A DNA stretch of 64,000 bases from Paracyclopina nana (taxonomy: Eukaryota > Arthropoda > Copepoda > Cyclopoida > Cyclopettidae), in NCBI GenBank assembly GCA_019096065.1, contig JAGUCH010000001.1, positions 6,448,001 through 6,512,000 on the forward strand, written 5' to 3'. How positions within the stretch are numbered: the stretch's first letter is position 1; the number at the start of each line of letters is the position of its first letter. The position numbers were made by a program, and so were the translations under genes. The notes under the pieces are model-generated. The model worked only from the letters and a program-made list of their open reading frames with translations. It ran no database searches and was not told the DNA's origin. Shown here piece after piece: positions 26,046 through 35,481 of the stretch.

Positions 26046-29000
26046 AGACGAATGCTTGAGTACTCGCTTGTATTTTAAGGCGGCTTGGAAAAGATACTGC
26101 TGTATATGCCAAAATGGTAACTAAATTGAATCAAAACAAAGCCATAAAGGACAAAAAGCTAATAAGATTGGGTGCCTTTTCTCCAAAAATCATGCCTTCA
26201 CGTTTATCGTAAAAGCTAATGCGAAAATCCTTTTGCCCTCCTTGTTGGCTGATAAAAACTGTGGTATTTTTCTGCATGATCAACGGAGGGGTCCGAAAAT
26301 TCTGGGGTCCTCTTTGCCGCATAGTATAGAATGTATTGTTTGCAAAACGGGAACAGACAAGAAGATAATTTGTGGAGAAGAAGACATAACTTACATGTAT
26401 GGCAGCTAATTCCCTGAAGAAAGGGGCAAAAAGCTAGCACTTAGACGTGAAGTCAATCTTCTGATTGAGCAGTTGTCTCAATTAGTCAAAGATGTTTCGT
26501 GTAAACGTCCGGCAGAAATTGCTGCCTGTGTGCATTTTTCCGAAATCCTTGCCGGCCTTTCGAATACTTGCGGCCTTCGCTGCGGCCTCAGCTGCGTCCT
26601 CCACTACTCAAAAGGCCACGAAACAAACGAGACTCAGTTCTGGCTCGGAGTTGGCCGCGTAATCTAAGCATTTGTTATCATCGAGGCTTCACGAGGCTGG
26701 AAGAGAAGCATAATACATTCGTCAATTAACAACAAAGTAAGAAGCTTTTAAGTAACAAATAATAATGCTAAGCTATACATGGAGGGGAGCGGAAACATCT
26801 TCAAATTTGAGTGCTGTCATCTAGTAATGGCTCGTCACTCCGACGAGGGTCAGGAGTACACATAAATGCCAAACACTGTTTTGTGGTTGTAAAAATATAT
26901 CTCTCGAATACGAGCACATATCTATGAAGGTCTATAGGATCCAGCTCCACGAGCCTTATCTGGAGAATATGCTAACCCGGCAAGAGCAGACGTTACGAAT
27001 AATATTCTTTTATGTCAATTTACGTTTTAATTTGTATGGCTTCGCCATTCACTAATAAATTGAAGAAGCCTTTAGTAGCTAGAGTAGATACATTTTTGAC
27101 AGTTGTACTCCTGCTCAGCAAGAGGCGATTTTGCTTTTGGGTTGCCTTTTTTGGCCCCATTTCCCTTTGTGCATCCGGTTACTCAAGCCATATAAGATAA
27201 ACTGATGCTCATGAGATCGAAACTTCAAAAACAACTTTGCTTAAGGAACAGACATCTGCTCAAATTGTTGACTCTAAGCAACTTCCTTGATCTTGATGTG
27301 AAGGAATTCTGCAAAAATGGATGGGATTTTGGAGCTTGTCAATTCCTTTTTGTATAACAGTAGACGATTTTTTCACAGGAACTTGATGAAAAATACCTTT
27401 TCGATCTCTCAAAGTCATTCCATATCTTCGCTACTGAGTCAGATAAAGTATTAAGGAGGAGGAAGGAAACTTCAAAAGATTACCTAGTTTCTTTTTTTTG
27501 CAGCAACATCTGCTTAAGACTGCAAGACAAAAGGGATAGAACACTTTTCAAACTCAGATGTTTTTCTCCTAGGCGGCTGCTGACATAGCTAGGATAATTG
27601 CATATGCTTCAAAATTAATAGCATGGCTGGATTAAAAACGTGATGCGTGAGACACGCCTTGGCTGAAAGCTACATATTGTCGTTTTAGACGGATGAAAAG
27701 AAGCCTTGACCATCGATAATAAGTTTCTTTTAAACATAGCCACCAGTGAAAGCTAGATATTACTTAAAAGTGCATTTCGTGACACTTTGAATAGATAAGC
27801 ATGCGTGTTATCGGGAGATTTCAGCTTATCACTTAACATTTGGATAGTTTCAGCCAAACATATTAATGAAGGGCAACTCGTCAAGATGCGAAGAGCTTTC
27901 TTTTCTTCGCAAATGTTGCTCACTCAGGATGGGAGCGTTCTTTAATTTCAAACTCAGCCATTGCAGAGGGACGACAGTTAGATTTGCGAAATAGCATCAT
28001 TTGTAAACTTCACTGCGGCTTGTTTGGGATTGCTCAGTGCATTTTTCAACTCGAAAAATTCATGACACTGAACAGCCTCGTACGGCAGTAGAGGAGCTGT
28101 GCAGTAGTCTTCGAAATTGCACATCATAAAAAAATGCAGCGTCGAGCAATTCTTTTCATTTTATCCCCTTTATTGCGAATGGAGAAGTGCTAATACGAGC
28201 AAAACCCGAAGGATTGCGATGCATTGCCACCCTTAGGTGTAGTCGTTTTTTACTTTTAGCGAGATGTCGGGAAAGCGCACGCTGATGCCTTTCTAATCAG
28301 CTCCAATTAAGCTAGCTTTTTGAATTGCACGCTGACATGTGCGTTCCACACGCTTTAAATTTTTGATTGAGGCCGTCAAACACTGAAGCCGCTTTCAAAT
28401 TGAATCCATCGCTTACGCGGAAAAGCTGTCCTTCTTTTCGGTTTTAAAATTAAAATTGACTCACCGAAATGCTTATGAAAATGGCTACGTCACGAACCAG
28501 GCGCAGTGATCCCTATCCGAGCCTGTCTCCATTGCATCGGGGCAGTGCCCACAACAATTGCTTGGAATAGTGATCAAACGACTAGATTTACCAAAAAAAA
28601 ATATATTATTCAGACGCATCGATCGCAACGCTCCCACGGGTCCATCATCTAATGACGACCTCAAAGTAAGTATGATTCAAGAATTGGTTAAAAATATTCG
28701 ATCTACCTCTACTCGCGAGTCGCGAGTAGTCGATTAAGTTAAGGCCGGTCAAGCTGAGCTGCGCGCGTCAACTCCCTCAGCGAGACCTGTACGCGCGCGC
28801 GCTCGAGCTTTCCAGCGTTATGGGAGGCACGTGCTAAAATAGAAATCTGCGGTACTGACTTGAGCTCAAAGGATACCTTTGTTGCTGGCCAAAAAAGCAA
28901 TTTGCGAGCCGCATAAATCTTCGCCTTTTGCAAGCTTCCCACCGCAAAAAGGTGGTTGATCTCCATGATGTGAATGATTTATGCGCCAGAAGCGGTAATA

Positions 29001-29563
29001 ACGATAGTAGAACTGAGAAAGCTGCCCACCTTGAACCAATTACTTTTTTGTCTTCTCGCGTGTCTCATTTCCGCAAAAAGTACCTTCTAGTACGCCTTGG
29101 GAGTCAATATAGTGTGATCCCGTAAGATGACATGCGGAAAGAAATGCATGGAAAGTTACAAATGCACTTCCTAACGCAAAAGGTACAGTTGACGCCTGAC
29201 CTTGGTGACGGTTGATTTTTGGCTGTTTTCTAAGAGGTGCGCTTCGCAAAAACACCTGGCAACGCTGCGCTGAGCCGGTTTGCCAGAAAACGTGGCGTAA
29301 TCAGCTTTTTTCGTGCTCAGCAGTCGCTTTCTTAGCTCTGGCCTGCCATAAACAAAAACAAGCGACAAAAAATGCGCTAAGATGAAAACTCCGTCGATAT
29401 TGGCTGATGTATCGGAACGGGCGTCGCAACTGAACCGCAGGATTAACAGTAAGTGACTCATTTTCGTCTGTATTTTCGGAATGCGCGAGCCTTCGTCGCC
29501 ATACGAGGGACTTTGACCCAGAAAGCATCCAATGATGGAAAAATTATCGTGACATTTATGATG
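26046..29563. other. Intergenic spacer with few features
   Basis: No gene was recognised. Items noted: a coding-like - strand open stretch at 26482-26607 without an upstream Met, a 21-bp TCGCGA palindrome at 28709-28729, and GC-rich sequence at 28736-28810 that resembles the interior of the MITE at 9583. Overlapping - strand open frames at 29040-29688 have no domain signature. Confidence 0.45.
28709..28729. repeat. Perfect 21-bp palindrome with TCGCGA cores
   Basis: Ten bases (CTACTCGCGA) and their exact reverse complement flank a single central G at 28719. Symmetry stops at the next base on each side. The surroundings are AT-rich, so a perfect CpG-rich palindrome stands out. It could be a dimeric transcription-factor site or a residue of a mobile element. 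No adjoining gene start was recognised. Confidence 0.5.
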
Positions 29564-29567
29564 CTTT

Positions 29568-29798
29568 TGTTGTGTATTTGGTGTCTATAGCAATACCTTG
29601 ACTTCTCTCGTACAAAGCCACAACTGAGTTTATTTCTCAACCAAGCACTGTATATACAATGTACTGTCAAGGTAAAATCGCATTGCACATCCTGCTAGGT
29701 GAAAGTGTGGTTAGGCAGCGCGGCTCGTACTATGCTACTATACTACTGAAGGATGACGCGCTAGCGCCATGAATGGTGAAAGTTATAAAAACATAACA
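29568..29798 (-). repeat. 3' LTR of the gypsy element
   Basis: 231 bp, identical by eye to 35247-35477, with TG...CA ends. In element orientation it supplies the 3' processing site; AATAAA occurs within it on the - strand. Confidence 0.95.
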
Positions 29799-29811
29799 TC
29801 CCTCCCAAGCT
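29799..29811 (-). other. Polypurine tract
   Basis: Read on the - strand, AGCTTGGGAGGGA directly abuts the 3' LTR. This is the expected place and composition for the plus-strand DNA primer. The stretch 29812-29957 between it and the last open frame is short 3' untranslated sequence. Confidence 0.75.
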
Positions 29812-29957
29812 AAAGAAAGCTGTTGTTAACAGGGGGATGAAGGTATTAATGAAAACCACCACCAAGTCATAAAAGTTAGAAAGTGTAAAGTCAAACTTCG
29901 GGTTTGTCAGGTCAGGTCAAACAGGATAATTATGACCAAGTCATGTTAAGGCAGACA

Positions 29958-30761
29958 TCATTTTTTCTTAGGTCGCCCCCGGCCAGGCTTGTATTCTGGC
30001 GCCCTGGCTGGTAAAGGCTGGTCTTCTATCAAAACTCGTTGAGCTCTAGCCTGATTGCGTGTCAATGAGCTTGTGGGGTCTCGTCCCCCTCGGAAGCTGT
30101 CACGGAAACGGTTGAGTAGTTTCCTAGGAGAGCCAGGGTTACTTCTTGATGGTAAGTCTGGTGGTTTATCATCTTGAGTGGGTTCATTCACATCGTCATG
30201 AATGAGTACCTCTTCCGCAGGTGGAGAGTCTGGTTCTTGCTTAATAGGTGGAGGTGTTGTTGTCATCGGAGAGGCAATGCTGGCAGCTGGTTCCTCTGAT
30301 TTGAAAGGAATGGGTGCTGGTGGAGGGTCTTGCGGATTCATGATGATAACGTCATCATCTTCAATTGTTATGTAGCCTCCTTTTGAGCCTGTGTCTGGAT
30401 GGGCAGGATCTCTGGAAGATGAAGTTTCAGGCAGGGTCTCTGGTAAGTCATTTGTTGCTTGAGCCAGTGGCTTAGAAGGAGTAGATTTACAGACACGTAA
30501 TCTGTTTAAGTGAACATATCTGGATTTGCTAGTGGAAAGATGTTGAATCAAAGCATTTGTGTCCTGGAGACTCACAATAACATAAGGTCCCTCCCACCTT
30601 GATCGAATTTTTGGATTGATTTTCAGAAGTTCTGGGCGATCCAACCAAACCAATAACCCTTCTCTAAAGTCTTCTGGCTTGATCTTGGCATCATAGAGCT
30701 GCTTGTATGAGTCACGATAAGATATGTTGCTTTCCATAGCAACTTGACGGGCAATCTTCAT
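29958..30761 (-). CDS. Gypsy integrase C-terminal domain with AT-hook tail
   Basis: A 267-codon frame follows pol; its ATG overlaps the pol stop as ATGA. Residues 50-93 carry the GPY/F integrase module (RWEGPYVIV, then RYVHLNRLRV), so this is the end of integrase and not a separate gene. The tail is Pro/Asp-rich and disordered. It includes a SUMO-interaction-like stretch (130-141, ITIEDDDVIIM), a SUMO-acceptor consensus IKQE (173-176) and a terminal AT-hook GRGRPKKK (260-267). The frame stays open upstream of its ATG, and integrase-like coding continues across the junction, so a 1-nt loss in pol is the likelier origin of the split. Termination-reinitiation is the alternative. Confidence 0.8.
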   Translation of the reverse strand: MKIARQVAMESNISYRDSYKQLYDAKIKPEDFREGLLVWLDRPELLKINPKIRSRWEGPYVIVSLQDTNALIQHLSTSKSRYVHLNRLRVCKSTPSKPLAQATNDLPETLPETSSSRDPAHPDTGSKGGYITIEDDDVIIMNPQDPPPAPIPFKSEEPAASIASPMTTTPPPIKQEPDSPPAEEVLIHDDVNEPTQDDKPPDLPSRSNPGSPRKLLNRFRDSFRGGRDPTSSLTRNQARAQRVLIEDQPLPARAPEYKPGRGRPKKK

Positions 30762-33700
30762 CCGTCTAGCGATTTCACTGATGTAGTCTTCCCATAATAG
30801 GTTTTGTCAACCAGATTTGGATCCATTAATGGTGTTCTGGGATGCACGCCAAAAAGGAGGAAAAACGGACTCATTTTTGTTGCCTTACTCACACCACAGT
30901 TATAGGAGAGTTGAAGCGCAGGGAGAAGGGGTTCCCATTCCAAAGGAGAAGATGTATCAAGCATCTTCTGCAAGTAACTTATAATGTGCTTATTAATAAC
31001 TTCAGCAGCCGCATTGCACTGAGGGTGGCTAGGGCTGGTTTTGCGCTTGTCTATCTGGAGCAGATCATAAAGCGATTGACTCAACTTTGATGTGAATTCT
31101 GCCCCTCCATCGGTAATGAGCACAGCTGGCGAGCCGAATCTTGCAATCCATCGATTAAAAATGGCCCCAGCAACAGTGTCAGGTTGTTTGTTCTCCAGAG
31201 CAACAAACTCTGCATACTTGCTAAAAGAATCAGTGATAACCAAAATATACTTCTTTCCATCTGAATCCCTCAAAGGTCCAAAGAGGTCAGCATGGACCCG
31301 CTCCAGGGGGCCCTTTGGTTGCTGGTGGGGCAGCAATTCCACATTTGGCTGTGATTGCTTAGGTTTGGTTCTGTCACATTTCCAACATGAACTGATGTAT
31401 TCCTCAACATCAGCCAGTAAACTAGGCCAAAAATACTGCTCGCGAATTCTTTCACTGGTTTTGTAGATGCCCTTGTGCCCAACGGCGGCATGCGCAGCAC
31501 TTATAATGTCAGCATGACAAACAGCCGGTGCTGCCAACACTGACTTGTCCAAAGGCCCACTCTTCACAAACAACAAGTCATTCTTGACTTCACAAATAGG
31601 GCCGTATCTTCTAATAATTCGCTTCAACTCAGGTTGTCTGGGTACAAGTCCTTGTTTGACAAAGGAAAGTAAGGCCGCAACTACCAAATCTGTAGATTGT
31701 AGCTTCTTCATAGCTGCCATGTCCTCCATGGCCTCAATAGCGACACTGTGGGTTTCACCACCTCGCAAAAGTTCAGGAATATTCCTCGAACAATAATCAG
31801 CAGGGTTCTCTGCTCCTGGACAATACTGCATCGTAAAATTGTGTTCTAACATCTGTTGCTGCAAGCGGTTCAATGTTCTGGAATGTGTCTTGTTCAACTT
31901 CTCTAATGGCTTATGGTCAGTGTATAACGTAAATGGGTTACCAGTTAAATAAACTGCAAAGTGATCAATTGCCCATGTGCAGGCTAGCAGTTCTAACAAA
32001 TACGGAGTGTAGTTCTTTTCATGCTTCTGAAGACCTCTTGAGGCATAACCAATTACTCGTGGACTATTATCTTGATATTGTATAAGTACTGCTCCAAGGC
32101 CTCCATCATCGGCATCAACAGCACCTTGAGAGGCATCAACATAGAGATGAAAATCTAGGCCGGGTTTGGGATAGGCTAGCACAGGTTCCATACATAGCAT
32201 CTTCTTCAGAATCTCAAAAGATTTCATTGCTTTTGGAGGAAGAGGGCCGCCCTTCCATCCACTGTCCTTACAAGTAAGACGAGACAATTCCTTTGAATGT
32301 CTGCTAAATTGAGGAATACACGCTCTGAAAAAGTTAGTTAGACCCAGAAATTGCCTGATTTCTTTGACATTAGAGGGTGGCTTCACATTCGATATAGCAT
32401 CCAATTTCCTTCGATTTGGCTTGTAGCCCTCAGGGGTCAACGTGAAACCCAAGTAAGTGCAAGATTCTGTTCCAAAACTACATTTGGGTAAATTCAACTT
32501 TAGGTTGGCCTTCCGAAGTCTCGCAAAACATTCTTCAAGGCCTACTAACATGTCTTCATGCCCACTACCCTTGACAAGCACATCATCCAGGTATATCAAT
32601 ACACGGGAAGGCGTCAGACCTTGGAAAGCACACATCATCATTCGTTGAAAGGTAAGTGGCATACCTGTTAAGCCAAAGGGTGCCCGAATATAGCTGTATT
32701 GGCCCTTTCCAGGTATAGTGAAAGCTGTGTAGGGTCTTGAAGATGGTGCCAATTGCATTTGGTGAAATCCGTGTCGAAGATCAAGCTGCGAAAACAAACG
32801 GGTACCTGATGATCCTATGTCATCCAAACATTCAGAAATAAGAGGGAGTCTGTAGCTAGAGGGCTCTGTTTTTGCATTTAGGCCTCTATAATCCACCACT
32901 GGTCTCCAACCAGTACCCCCATCGGGCAGTTTCTTCGGCACACAGAAAATACTTGAGTTCCAGGGAGAATCGCAGGGTTCCACAATGCCCATCTTAAGCC
33001 ATTCTTCAATGCTTTTGTTGATTTCATCAAGATGTGACATGGGAATCTGGAATTGTCTGGCATGAACTGGTCGGTGGTCATGTAGGTCAATTTTGTGTTT
33101 CATCAGGGTGCAATCACCCAAGTCAAATTCTGAAGTGGAAATAACGTCAGAATTACGAAGTAAACACTTCAAGTAACTCTGACGTAAATTAGGAGGAAGA
33201 TGATCAAGATTTGCATGCTTTAGAATATAGTCCTCCACCTGCCTAGAAGGCCTCCCCAAAACATTTTTATCATTTAAGAACACATCATGAACAGGAACAA
33301 TCTTATCAACACTGAAAATTTGCCCCACAAAAGAACCCTTGTCTAACTCAATAGGCAATAATCCTGCATTTGTAACCTTAATATTAGCGATTCCTTGTTG
33401 ATTAGAGCGGATGAGGCAATCTTCCTTGCAAAGCTGGGCGGCATCACTTATTTGGAGACATCCTTCAAAGTGGCCTATTGGCGCATTGTCCTGGTTCTTT
33501 AGCTGCACAGAGATTGTAGCAACACTTCTGGCCGGTATGTACGTCTTCTTCTGAGTTCTCGCCTCAAGTTGTATCTTATTTGCAGAGCGGATCTCCATCG
33601 ATATGGGATCATAAAACAAGCCGGTAGCATGGATCAGGTCAATACCCACGATCCCATCAAGTGCGAGTCCCTCGCACACATAAAATGGCCACTTCAACTG

Positions 33701-34030
33701 TCGGCCTTCTATCATACAGTCTATTTCATAAAGTCCATTGATCCTTAAAGGGTTTCCGGAAGCACATGTTGCACGTAACATCGGAGCATTTGTAATTCTC
33801 TGAGGTCTTAGTTGGGGGGCAATTCTCCTGAATGCCATACGCGATAAAAGGGAAATATTGGAGCCAGTGTCAAACAACATTTCAAAGGTGGCTCCAAGGC
33901 TGTGGATTGATACAAAAGGTCGTTTGGTATTCTCATTCGAGGATAGCAGGCTGAAACTTGTGATTGCGTGAAAAAGCTCAACGACCTTGCGACGACCAGT
34001 GGTGCGGAGCCCACCCTGGTCGTTTACCAG
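30758..34030 (-). CDS. pol: Gypsy Pol: protease, RT, RNase H, integrase
   Basis: This frame lies -1 relative to gag and is entered at the slippery heptamer at 34030-34036; it has 1,090 codons from there. An internal Met at 33880 follows the slip by 50 codons. In order: aspartic protease LFDTGSN (Asp about residue 54), reverse transcriptase with YLDD (nt 32582-32593, about residue 480), RNase H (YVDASQG and YTDHKPLEKL), integrase zinc finger (HAAVGH, then CWKC) and the D,D35E core. The integrase Asp residues are at about 915 and 974 and the Glu at 1010, so the second Asp and Glu are exactly 35 residues apart. All catalytic residues are present. The frame ends early at 30758, before the GPY/F module, which sits in the next frame. 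Function: reverse transcription and integration in virus-like particles. Confidence 0.95.
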   Translation of the reverse strand: MVNDQGGLRTTGRRKVVELFHAITSFSLLSSNENTKRPFVSIHSLGATFEMLFDTGSNISLLSRMAFRRIAPQLRPQRITNAPMLRATCASGNPLRINGLYEIDCMIEGRQLKWPFYVCEGLALDGIVGIDLIHATGLFYDPISMEIRSANKIQLEARTQKKTYIPARSVATISVQLKNQDNAPIGHFEGCLQISDAAQLCKEDCLIRSNQQGIANIKVTNAGLLPIELDKGSFVGQIFSVDKIVPVHDVFLNDKNVLGRPSRQVEDYILKHANLDHLPPNLRQSYLKCLLRNSDVISTSEFDLGDCTLMKHKIDLHDHRPVHARQFQIPMSHLDEINKSIEEWLKMGIVEPCDSPWNSSIFCVPKKLPDGGTGWRPVVDYRGLNAKTEPSSYRLPLISECLDDIGSSGTRLFSQLDLRHGFHQMQLAPSSRPYTAFTIPGKGQYSYIRAPFGLTGMPLTFQRMMMCAFQGLTPSRVLIYLDDVLVKGSGHEDMLVGLEECFARLRKANLKLNLPKCSFGTESCTYLGFTLTPEGYKPNRRKLDAISNVKPPSNVKEIRQFLGLTNFFRACIPQFSRHSKELSRLTCKDSGWKGGPLPPKAMKSFEILKKMLCMEPVLAYPKPGLDFHLYVDASQGAVDADDGGLGAVLIQYQDNSPRVIGYASRGLQKHEKNYTPYLLELLACTWAIDHFAVYLTGNPFTLYTDHKPLEKLNKTHSRTLNRLQQQMLEHNFTMQYCPGAENPADYCSRNIPELLRGGETHSVAIEAMEDMAAMKKLQSTDLVVAALLSFVKQGLVPRQPELKRIIRRYGPICEVKNDLLFVKSGPLDKSVLAAPAVCHADIISAAHAAVGHKGIYKTSERIREQYFWPSLLADVEEYISSCWKCDRTKPKQSQPNVELLPHQQPKGPLERVHADLFGPLRDSDGKKYILVITDSFSKYAEFVALENKQPDTVAGAIFNRWIARFGSPAVLITDGGAEFTSKLSQSLYDLLQIDKRKTSPSHPQCNAAAEVINKHIISYLQKMLDTSSPLEWEPLLPALQLSYNCGVSKATKMSPFFLLFGVHPRTPLMDPNLVDKTYYGKTTSVKSLDG

Positions 34031-34036
34031 TTTAAA
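33992..34036 (-). promoter_or_regulatory. Programmed -1 ribosomal frameshift signal
   Basis: On the - strand the heptamer TTTAAAC (34030-34036) sits in the gag frame as T TTA AAC. After a 6-nt spacer comes an 8-bp stem, ACGACCAG/CTGGTCGT (33992-33999 with 34016-34023), extended by a 4-bp GGTG/CACC stem across one bulged base, with a 7-nt loop. The gag stop TAA lies in the spacer and pol is open in the -1 frame. Heptamer, spacing and stem fit the classic model, so Gag-Pol is expected as a minor fusion product. Confidence 0.88.
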
Positions 34037-35178
34037 GGGTTGGAATGGTAGGAGGCACGAACTTCATTGACCTTCTTTGCCTCTTGCTCTGTTGCTCTCT
34101 TACTGCCAGGCCTTGGGTTGTACACGCCCTTAGCAGCATCTGCCTGCCTGGAAAAGCACTCAGCCTCAATATGATTCTTCTTGGTGCAATACCAGCAGAC
34201 CACGTTGGCTCGGAACTGTCCACTTGCTGGACCCCGCACTTGTCCTCGGGCTTGTCCTCGCACTTGTCCTCGGTCCTGTCCTCGCGCTCCATTTCCATTG
34301 ATGAGATTCACAAGTGCTCCTAGTGTCAGAGGCTGGTCGTGAGGATTGCTCTCCTGAGCACTGTCGGCTTGCTCCACAGCATGGACTTCAGGGACTGGTA
34401 CGGTGGCTTTCTTCTCACTTGACAATGAGGCCTCTACACGTTTCGCAACCTTGAAGATTTCTTTAAGGTCCGTGATGTCATGCACGATCACCTGCTTCTT
34501 GATGGCAGGTAACAGACCTTGAATAAACTTTCGCCGGCATGCGAACACATATGCGCTCCTCTTGCACATTTCTACGGCAGCATCATTTGTGGCGTACTCG
34601 CCCTCACCAAGGACGATGAAAGTTTCCATTAGGGTCATGACTCCAGTTTTTACACGGTCATAGAAATCCCGCACGGATTCTGATGCCTCCTGCACCAGGC
34701 TGTCCTCGATTGCGGACTGTTCGGCTAAAGTGGCCTCATGATGCCAATGATCCAGGAACTCCTTCTTCAGACCAGATGCTCCACTCCACTGTTTAGGAGC
34801 AAATCCCTCTTCCTTTAGGGTGTTATACCATTGTGCTGCCTTGGCCTTGAGTGCCATGGCAGCGTACATGGCCGTCATTTCGTCTGTCCACCGTTGCGGC
34901 TGTCCAGCTGGGATGTTGTCGTTGGCAAGGGCTCTTAAATCGTCGATCCTCCTAGCCCATGCTCGTGCTTGCAGCTTGTCAACTGCTGGGTCACCACTAA
35001 ATTCAGGCACATCAATTGCCTTGATATTACGTTGAGCCATGGTGAACAGATTTTGTTGGGGAAATGCGGAGGTTTCTGTGTTATCGTCTTGTGGTGGAGC
35101 AGTAGCTTGAATTGTGCCTTGTGACGAAGCCTCTTCGTAATATTCCTCCTCAAAATATTCGTCCTCACTATCAGCCAT
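34024..35178 (-). CDS. gag: Gypsy Gag polyprotein
   Basis: 384 aa. It forms the virus-like particle shell and binds the element RNA. The N-terminus is acidic (a Glu/Tyr/Asp run), followed by a helical capsid-like region. Next come RGQ repeats (about 305-320) and one CCHC zinc knuckle, CX2CX4HX4C, at 328-341. The start at 35178 is the first Met after the 5' LTR and primer site. Its last three codons lie on the frameshift heptamer and spacer. The length and single knuckle are normal for Ty3/gypsy. Confidence 0.9.
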   Translation of the reverse strand: MADSEDEYFEEEYYEEASSQGTIQATAPPQDDNTETSAFPQQNLFTMAQRNIKAIDVPEFSGDPAVDKLQARAWARRIDDLRALANDNIPAGQPQRWTDEMTAMYAAMALKAKAAQWYNTLKEEGFAPKQWSGASGLKKEFLDHWHHEATLAEQSAIEDSLVQEASESVRDFYDRVKTGVMTLMETFIVLGEGEYATNDAAVEMCKRSAYVFACRRKFIQGLLPAIKKQVIVHDITDLKEIFKVAKRVEASLSSEKKATVPVPEVHAVEQADSAQESNPHDQPLTLGALVNLINGNGARGQDRGQVRGQARGQVRGPASGQFRANVVCWYCTKKNHIEAECFSRQADAAKGVYNPRPGSKRATEQEAKKVNEVRASYHSNPLNW

Positions 35179-35234
35179 TTAAATAGAACACAGCATCACT
35201 CACACTTCATTCCCTCCAGGGCTGTAGGTAAGTG

Positions 35235-35244
35235 GCTGCCACCA
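35235..35244 (-). other. tRNA primer-binding site
   Basis: On the - strand, TGGTGGCAGC begins two bases after the 5' LTR. It is complementary to a tRNA 3' end ...GCTGCCACCA, which fits some eukaryotic tRNA-Leu. tRNA identity is inferred from memory of Leu acceptor stems. Its place next to the LTR and its TGG start are seen directly. Confidence 0.65.
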
Positions 35245-35246
35245 GT

Positions 35247-35477
35247 TGTTGTGTATTTGGTGTCTATAGCAATACCTTGACTTCTCTCGTACAAAGCCAC
35301 AACTGAGTTTATTTCTCAACCAAGCACTGTATATACAATGTACTGTCAAGGTAAAATCGCATTGCACATCCTGCTAGGTGAAAGTGTGGTTAGGCAGCGC
35401 GGCTCGTACTATGCTACTATACTACTGAAGGATGACGCGCTAGCGCCATGAATGGTGAAAGTTATAAAAACATAACA
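35247..35477 (-). repeat. 5' LTR of the gypsy element
   Basis: 231 bp, identical by eye to 29568-29798. On the - strand it holds a TATATA core (35330-35335) and, about 20 nt downstream, AATAAA (35308-35313). This is a compact layout in which promoter and processing signal nearly touch. It should drive gag-pol leftward. Confidence 0.95.
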
Positions 35478-35481
35478 CTTT

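Larger units (their letters stand above)
29568..35477 (-). mobile_element. Young Ty3/gypsy LTR retrotransposon
   Basis: A 5,910-bp element on the - strand is bounded by two 231-bp LTRs that I read as identical and that run TGTTGTG...CATAACA on the + strand. The flanking 4-bp target duplication is CTTT (29564-29567 and 35478-35481). Order in its own direction: 5' LTR, primer-binding site, gag, -1 frameshift signal, pol (protease, RT, RNase H, integrase), integrase C-terminal tail, polypurine tract, 3' LTR. The domain order with integrase last is the Ty3/gypsy (Metaviridae) hallmark. No envelope-like gene was seen. Identical LTRs imply recent insertion. One frame break near the end of pol may make this copy defective. 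Confidence 0.95.

Noticed and set aside
29040..29688. Cluster of overlapping - strand open frames beside the retrotransposon
   Set aside because: They overlap each other and the LTR, share no frame with pol, and show no domain; not part of the element.
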